Shown piece after piece: positions 6,812 through 10,234 of a DNA stretch of 10,234 nt (within the stretch, counting starts at the first letter, position 1; every line of letters starts with the position of its first letter). The position numbers and the translations under genes are program-made. Source of the DNA: Candidatus Omnitrophota bacterium (lineage in GTDB: Bacteria; Omnitrophota; Gorgyraeia; Duberdicusellales; 4484-171); the NCBI GenBank assembly GCA_023227945.1, contig JALOCC010000060.1:1-10234 (forward strand). The letters run 5' to 3'. The notes under the pieces were generated by a model. It did not search any database, was not told the DNA's origin, and worked only from the letters and a program-made list of their open reading frames with translations.

Positions 6812-6839
6812 TTTACAGCCCTAAAAAGGCTAGTATAAT
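6812..6839 (+). promoter_or_regulatory. Promoter candidate upstream of tRNA-Pro
   Basis: TTTACA at 6812-6817 (five of six) and a perfect TATAAT at 6834-6839 are 16 bases apart, the same spacing as the permease promoter. It would transcribe the long palindrome at 6844-6968 and then tRNA-Pro about 195 bases downstream. A second -10-like box, TATATT at 7024-7029, lies closer to the tRNA but has no clear -35. The rest of 6740-7040 holds no gene. Confidence 0.5.
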
Positions 6840-6843
6840 AAAC

Positions 6844-6968
6844 AAAAGACCAAAGACTAAAATCAGTAGTTTATAGTTGGTAGATTGTAGTTTATTCAAA
6901 TAAAAACCGATTTTTTAACTAACTACAAACTACAAATTACTAACTACTTTTTTGATCTATGGTCTTTT
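6844..6968. repeat. Long imperfect palindrome built from TAGTT words
   Basis: Outer arms 6844-6852 and 6960-6968 (aaaagacca/tggtctttt) are perfect. Inner 27-base arms 6866-6892 and 6921-6947 are inverted copies agreeing at 22 of 27 positions. Both are made of overlapping tagtt or aacta words. The whole can fold into one long hairpin between metE and tRNA-Pro. A similar but shorter element lies at 7278-7321. It may be a MITE-like element or arise from slippage of short words. Confidence 0.75.
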
Positions 6969-7040
6969 ATCTGCTCCTTGCAGATGTCTGCTCGGAGCCG
7001 AAAAAAATTAAAGAATAACCCTGTATATTTACATTTTTTT

Positions 7041-7118
7041 CGGGGCGTGGCTCAGTCCGGCTAGAGCACTTGGTTTGGGACCAAGGAGTCGGTGGTTCAA
7101 ATCCACTCGCCCCGACCA
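7041..7118 (+). tRNA. tRNA-Pro (anticodon UGG)
   Basis: Acceptor cggggcg pairs with cgccccg, followed by discriminator A and an encoded CCA (7116-7118). The anticodon arm cttgg-tttggga-ccaag gives anticodon TGG, and the D-arm (gctcagtccggctagagc) and T-arm (ggtggttcaaatccact) are intact. Total 78 nt with CCA. The C1-G72 acceptor pair is typical of bacterial proline tRNAs. An antisense open frame across it is not a gene. Confidence 0.97.
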
Positions 7119-7146
7119 GAATTTCATAACAAATACAGGGAAAGCC

Positions 7147-7221
7147 GTGGGTTCCCCGCCACAATAATTAGTTATTTAGGCGGGTCCCGCCAAAGGCGGG
7201 AAAATCCCACTCTCCCGACCA
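7147..7221 (+). pseudogene. tRNA 3' remnant with a palindrome inserted in the T-loop
   Basis: Positions 7147-7154 (gtgggttc) and 7202-7221 (aaatcccac, then tctcccg, A and CCA) join into a full T-arm, the 3' acceptor strand and the CCA end of a tRNA. Between them lies a 47-nt insert (7155-7201). The insert holds two hairpins: cccgcc (7155-7160) with ggcggg (7179-7184), and tcccgcc (7185-7191) with ggcggga (7195-7201) around aaa. The matching 5' acceptor, D-arm and anticodon arm are not found upstream. The 3' end resembles the nearby tRNA-Pro, so this may be a decayed tandem copy. Confidence 0.7.
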
Positions 7222-7277
7222 GTTCAGCTGTCAAAAAGTTTTGTTCGTTTAAAAGCGGATGGTGGTAGTTGTAGCTT

Positions 7278-7321
7278 GTTTGAAGAAAAATTTAAAATTA
7301 GTCTTTTGACTAACTTCAAAC
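7278..7321. repeat. Palindrome upstream of the TPR gene, related to the 6844-6968 element
   Basis: gtttgaag (7278-7285) pairs with cttcaaac (7314-7321), and ttagtc (7298-7303) pairs with gactaa (7308-7313) around tttt, leaving a 12-base bulge. The right side and the bases after it (7308-7335) closely resemble 6918-6947. The two related palindromes therefore bracket tRNA-Pro and the tRNA remnant. Confidence 0.6.
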
Positions 7322-7334
7322 TACTAATTACTAT
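7306..7334 (+). promoter_or_regulatory. Weak promoter candidate for the TPR gene
   Basis: TTGACT (7306-7311, five of six) is followed after 17 bases by TACTAT (7329-7334, four of six). Transcription would begin near 7341, inside the Shine-Dalgarno sequence, which argues against exact use of this pair. It overlaps the preceding hairpin. Confidence 0.25.
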
Positions 7335-7348
7335 TATAGGAGGTGGTT

Positions 7349-7792
7349 ATGGTTTTAAGAAAAGTTTCAGTTGCGTTGCTGATTATGGTATTGTTTGCCG
7401 GTTTTGTTTATGCAGAAGGCATAGCTTCAAAGGAAGAGGCATATAAGTATTTTAATGAGGGCGTAAAAGCGCAGAAGGCCGGAGATTTTGAAAAAGCCAG
7501 CAAGGAATACTCAATGGCTATGATGCTTACTTCAAAATACAATAAATTTGTTCTGCATAACAAAGGAGTAATGTATGCTATGCGCGGAGATTATGCCCAG
7601 GCAGCAGAGAATTTTAAAGAAGTGTTAAGCTTGGACCCTAACTATATGCCGGCGAGGTTAAATTTGGGCCGCATTTACGATATGCAAGCTGACAAATGTA
7701 CGTCTTTGCAATATTGGGCGGATTTACTGAACTTGGAAAGAGCCAAGCCAAAGACGTTTATAATTGAGGAAGAGAAAAAATCTAAAGATTAA
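7349..7792 (+). CDS. Small secreted TPR-repeat protein
   Basis: A 147-residue protein with an N-terminal signal peptide: MVLRK, then a hydrophobic run to about residue 20 and a likely cut after VYA (22). There is no lipobox Cys, so it is probably a soluble periplasmic protein. Residues about 31-64 and 67-98 form two tetratricopeptide repeats (for example GDYAQAAENFKEVLSLDPNY), with a partial third to about 131 and a charged Lys/Glu-rich tail. TPRs bind other proteins; the partner is unknown. A strong Shine-Dalgarno, aggagg at 7338-7343, sits five bases before the ATG, which excludes the GTG at 7343 that lies within it. It stands between tRNA genes with no obvious operon partner. Confidence 0.88.
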   Translation: MVLRKVSVALLIMVLFAGFVYAEGIASKEEAYKYFNEGVKAQKAGDFEKASKEYSMAMMLTSKYNKFVLHNKGVMYAMRGDYAQAAENFKEVLSLDPNYMPARLNLGRIYDMQADKCTSLQYWADLLNLERAKPKTFIIEEEKKSKD

Positions 7793-7804
7793 TTTCGTTC
7801 TTTC

Positions 7805-7918
7805 GAAAATTTGCGTAGACGAATTAATCCCGCTGAGCTTGTGGTAAATTTTCAAGAAAAATTTACCACATATATAGGCGAAGCGGGACAATTGGAAAAC
7901 ATGCTCTTTTGAAAATTT

Positions 7919-7921
<3 letters not shown>
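7805..7921. repeat. Palindromic element bounded by an 11-base direct repeat at the tRNA-Arg 5' end
   Basis: gaaaatttgcg occurs at 7805-7815 and 7911-7921; the last three bases of the second copy are the first three of tRNA-Arg. Between them a perfect 13-bp stem (7840-7852 with 7858-7870, loop caaga) sits inside an outer 7-bp stem (tcccgct 7828-7834 with agcggga 7882-7888). The repeats look like a target-site duplication around a 95-base palindrome. The inner stem could also help end transcription of the TPR gene, though no T run follows. Confidence 0.65.
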
Positions 7922-7992
<71 letters not shown>

Positions 7993-8183
7993 TTTAATAA
8001 AACTATCTAGTCTAGTAACTTTAGTTAGCGTAACTTGGTTTGATGCAGTTTATGGCTAATGCGTGGAATTACGGCCTAAGAAATCGCCTTCGGTAACCGG
8101 AATGACGCGTTGGGTATTTTGCGCACTGCGTGGTATTTAATAACATATCGCGTATAGTTCATAATAAAATTGGAAGTAAACAT

Positions 8184-9698
8184 ATGAATATAAACATTAG
8201 AAGAAAGAAAATAACCATTATTTTGGCAGCACTTATATTGCTTATTGCTGTAGTGCATTTAATTGTATTTATTTTTCTTAATGTAAGCGGAAAAGGCTTA
8301 TTAAAGAATTATATAAAAACTAACTTCAATGCTGAGGCGGAAATTTCTTCGGTTTCGTTCAGATTTCCATTCACTGTCGTGATTAAAGGTTTTAAGTGCA
8401 GCGATGTTGAATTCACTAAGGCAGATATTTCTTTGGGGTTATTCAACCCTTTTAGCCATAGCATAAGTTTACGTAGGGTCTATATAAATGATTTAAATTT
8501 CAAGGTAAAAATTGAAAAAGATAAAGTTACGCTTGCGCCATTTTTTGTGAAGAAAACAACGCAACCGGAACAGGCAACAATACCGGCAGAAGAGGCTAAG
8601 ACAACAGAATTATCTCAAGGTTTTAAGCAAAAAGCCATTTATATAAATATAGGAAAGCTTCTGATTAGCAACGCTTCGGCGCAAATTTTAGATTTAACCA
8701 AAGATAAACCGGTAACTTTTAATCTTAAGAATATTAATATAATGCTAAAGCGTTTTGCTTACCCCAAGTTTCCTAAATTTTATGTAGAAATAAATGCATC
8801 TTTGGAAAAAGAAGGCATAAAAACCGATAATATAATTACAATCAAGGGGTGGGCTGATTATAGCCACAGAAATATGGATATGAAATTTAATATAAATAAT
8901 GCCGATTATATTATGTTTAGCGACTACTACCCTCCTTTTTGGAAGCCGGATAATCTTGGGCTAAAAGAAGCGAAGCTCTCTTTGGATAGTAAAATAAATT
9001 CTCTGAATAACGACTTAGTAATTGAAGCTATTTTAGCGTTAGATAAAATAGAGTTTAAAGAAGAAATGCAGAACGATTCTCGCGTAAATTCATTAAAGAC
9101 GATGCTTGCTTTTTTTAAGGGTGAAGATGGAAAAGCTACACTTCCCATTAAACTTAGGACAAAAATGGATTCTTTTCAAATAGATTTTGCATCGCTTCAA
9201 TCGGAATTTAAGGGAAAAATGAAGCTTGATATAGGAACTATTGTGATTAATATTTTAGATAAAGCAAAGGGAAAAATTACTGAAACAAGCAAGGATGTTA
9301 AAGAGGCAACCATTGATAAAGCGGTCGATAAAACAAAAGAGGCAGCAGGTACAGTTAAGGGTACAACTGTAGATACAATAAAGGGAGTAATAGGTATAGT
9401 GAGCGGCGTAATTAACGGGAAGAAAGAGGAAAAAGCTTTGGAGCAGCCGGCTCAAACAACAGAACAGTTAACGCAGCAAGGGCAATCGTCTGAACCGGAA
9501 GCGCAAGTAAAAACAGAAGAAAATATTCCAGTTCCAGCGCCGGTGGCGCAATTGCAGCCATCGACTACTGTTCAGGAGCAAAACCCTGATTCTGGGGCAC
9601 AAGTAAATATGCAAACTCAAGCACCAGCGCAAGATGTGCAGGCGAATACCGAAAATCAAAATCAGGTTCAACCTGTGCAAGCTCAGCCGGCGCAGTGA
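8184..9698 (+). CDS. AsmA-like membrane-anchored envelope protein with LEA-like and Gln/Pro-rich tail
   Basis: A 504-residue protein with one N-terminal membrane segment (about residues 10-32, after an RRKK cluster) and the rest probably periplasmic. Residues about 35-100 (LLKNYIKTNFNAEAEISSVS... then FNPFSHSISLRRVYINDLNFKV) match the beta-strand pattern at the start of AsmA/DUF748-type proteins, which act in the envelope, some in lipid transport. Residues 357-412 form an amphipathic, Lys/Thr/Ala-rich stretch (DKAVDKTKEAAGTVKG) like the 11-residue repeats of LEA proteins. Residues 418-504 are Gln/Pro/Ala-rich and look disordered. It is shorter than classic AsmA or TamB. ATG 8184 was chosen over GTG 8130 because ggaag lies seven bases upstream and the membrane segment then starts near the N-terminus. 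Function is inferred from family resemblance only. Confidence 0.75.
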   Translation: MNINIRRKKITIILAALILLIAVVHLIVFIFLNVSGKGLLKNYIKTNFNAEAEISSVSFRFPFTVVIKGFKCSDVEFTKADISLGLFNPFSHSISLRRVYINDLNFKVKIEKDKVTLAPFFVKKTTQPEQATIPAEEAKTTELSQGFKQKAIYINIGKLLISNASAQILDLTKDKPVTFNLKNINIMLKRFAYPKFPKFYVEINASLEKEGIKTDNIITIKGWADYSHRNMDMKFNINNADYIMFSDYYPPFWKPDNLGLKEAKLSLDSKINSLNNDLVIEAILALDKIEFKEEMQNDSRVNSLKTMLAFFKGEDGKATLPIKLRTKMDSFQIDFASLQSEFKGKMKLDIGTIVINILDKAKGKITETSKDVKEATIDKAVDKTKEAAGTVKGTTVDTIKGVIGIVSGVINGKKEEKALEQPAQTTEQLTQQGQSSEPEAQVKTEENIPVPAPVAQLQPSTTVQEQNPDSGAQVNMQTQAPAQDVQANTENQNQVQPVQAQPAQ

Positions 9699-9782
9699 GG
9701 TTGTTTTGTTAGATAAAGCACTTCGGCGAAGTCGTCTCAGTGCCACCAAAAATAAGGAATAACTCTACACAATGTCTTTTCC

Positions 9783-9858
9783 GGTGGGCGTAGCTCAGCT
9801 CGGATAGAGCACTTGGCTGTGGCCCAGGTTGTCGCGGGTTCAATTCCCGTCGCCCACC
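9783..9858 (+). tRNA. tRNA-His (anticodon GUG)
   Basis: Acceptor gtgggcg (9784-9790) pairs with cgcccac, and G at 9783 opposite discriminator C (9858) supplies the extra G-1 pair that is the hallmark of histidine tRNAs. Anticodon loop ctgtggc gives GTG (9819-9821). D- and T-arms are intact; CCA is not encoded. A short T run follows at once, and a hairpin terminator follows at 9904-9931. Confidence 0.97.
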
Positions 9859-9903
9859 CTTTTTTATCCTAACTCCTTGTGCCGCAATGAGATACAACAA
9901 TTA

Positions 9904-9931
9904 ACCGATGGGGAAACCCATCGGTGTTTTT
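9904..9931 (+). terminator. Rho-independent terminator after tRNA-His
   Basis: A perfect nine-base-pair stem, accgatggg (9904-9912) with cccatcggt (9917-9925), closes a GAAA tetraloop and is followed by a five-T run (9927-9931). It lies 46 bases after tRNA-His and probably ends that transcript. Confidence 0.88.
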
Positions 9932-10234
9932 CTATCTGGCGATGTCCCTAGGAGTTATGGCGTTATTTTCTTTGGTAGATTTTTAAATACCAGATAACCA
10001 ATTCTCCGTTGATAAATATAGAGAAAATACGCCTAAATCCTTCAAAAAAGGCGCAATTTATCTCTAATTGGCGCTATGTGTAGTAAATGCTTATTGGCAG
10101 TTTATTCGCTGGTTTGTATCCGCAGAAAAGCCATTTACTAAGGATTTACGGTTATTCTTCGGATTTATCTCTAATGAATGGCTTGATGTGGCGGGTTTAA
10201 TTTCCCCAGGGTTTTAAGGAGATCCTTCCAGATT
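9932..10234. other. Gene-free stretch rich in inverted repeats
   Basis: No convincing coding frame, tRNA or known RNA was seen. Pairings include tatctgg (9933-9939) with ccagata (9990-9996), taaatcctt (10034-10042) with aaggattta (10140-10148), tagtaaatg (10081-10089) with catttacta (10132-10140), and gcgcaatt (10051-10058) with aattggcgc (10066-10074, one bulged base). A 13-base direct repeat (atttatctctaat) is at 10056-10068 and 10163-10175. The part 10034-10148 could fold as a branched RNA or be a palindromic repeat. A purine run, aaggag, near 10217 has no start codon after it in the window. Confidence 0.45.

Noticed and set aside
6967..7164. Minus-strand open frame across tRNA-Pro
   Set aside because: It is the antisense of the tRNA gene; its GASGFEPPTPWS-type translation is a familiar false call over tRNA genes.
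9712..9723. Second tRNA-His D-arm fragment upstream of tRNA-His
   Set aside because: gataaagcactt matches 9803-9814 at 11 of 12 bases, but the match is too short and does not extend into neighbouring tRNA parts.
9709..9900. Minus-strand open frame across tRNA-His
   Set aside because: It runs antisense to an intact tRNA and the terminator region, with no domain or ribosome binding site.
9942..9986. Short open frame after the terminator (15 codons)
   Set aside because: No Shine-Dalgarno, no family resemblance and very short; it lies within an inverted-repeat region.
10171..10233. Possible 3' end of a minus-strand gene entering from the right
   Set aside because: About 20 codons are open to the window edge, but nothing identifies a protein and the length is expected by chance.

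Overview
This is an AT-rich bacterial chromosome segment holding core housekeeping genes. The mix (SmpB, MetE, an M48 protease, a CPBP protease, an AEC permease, an inositol-monophosphatase-type enzyme, an AsmA-like envelope protein and five tRNA genes) suggests a free-living, probably Gram-negative-type cell with an envelope of two membranes. The style resembles uncultivated candidate phyla such as Omnitrophota. That assignment is inference only: no marker in the window fixes the phylum. No rRNA, CRISPR array, transposase, integrase or phage gene was seen.

Layout from left to right. Positions 2-475 are the 3' part of an M48 metalloprotease gene. It converges on a minus-strand CPBP-family membrane protease (587-1549). 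The gap between their stop codons is filled by one nested palindromic element. Upstream of CPBP on the same strand are tRNA-Ser(CGA) and tRNA-Leu(CAG). A divergent promoter region (2007-2057) separates this minus-strand unit from a plus-strand run: AEC permease (2064-3011), smpB (3096-3554) and an inositol-monophosphatase-family gene (3604-4389). A separate metE gene follows (4541-6739). The right third alternates tRNA genes with envelope-type genes: tRNA-Pro(UGG), a tRNA 3' remnant, a small secreted TPR protein (7349-7792), tRNA-Arg(UCU), an AsmA-like anchored protein (8184-9698) and tRNA-His(GUG). A clear terminator comes next, then about 300 bases with no gene but several inverted repeats.

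The genes are mostly independent. SmpB works with tmRNA, which is not in the window, in ribosome rescue. MetE makes methionine without cobalamin. The two proteases and the AEC, TPR and AsmA-like proteins belong to the envelope or membrane. No dedicated multi-gene system was recognised.

The unusual content lies between the genes. Several intergenic stretches hold compact palindromes. Three of these are tied to tRNA sequence: a 22-nt copy of the tRNA-Leu 3' end beside a hairpin, a tRNA 3' remnant whose T-loop is interrupted by a 47-nt palindromic insert, and a palindrome bounded by an 11-nt repeat that includes the first bases of tRNA-Arg. The smpB leader has mutually exclusive hairpins, one of which would hide its ribosome binding site and start codon. 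The permease gene has a near-consensus promoter placed so that its mRNA should be leaderless.
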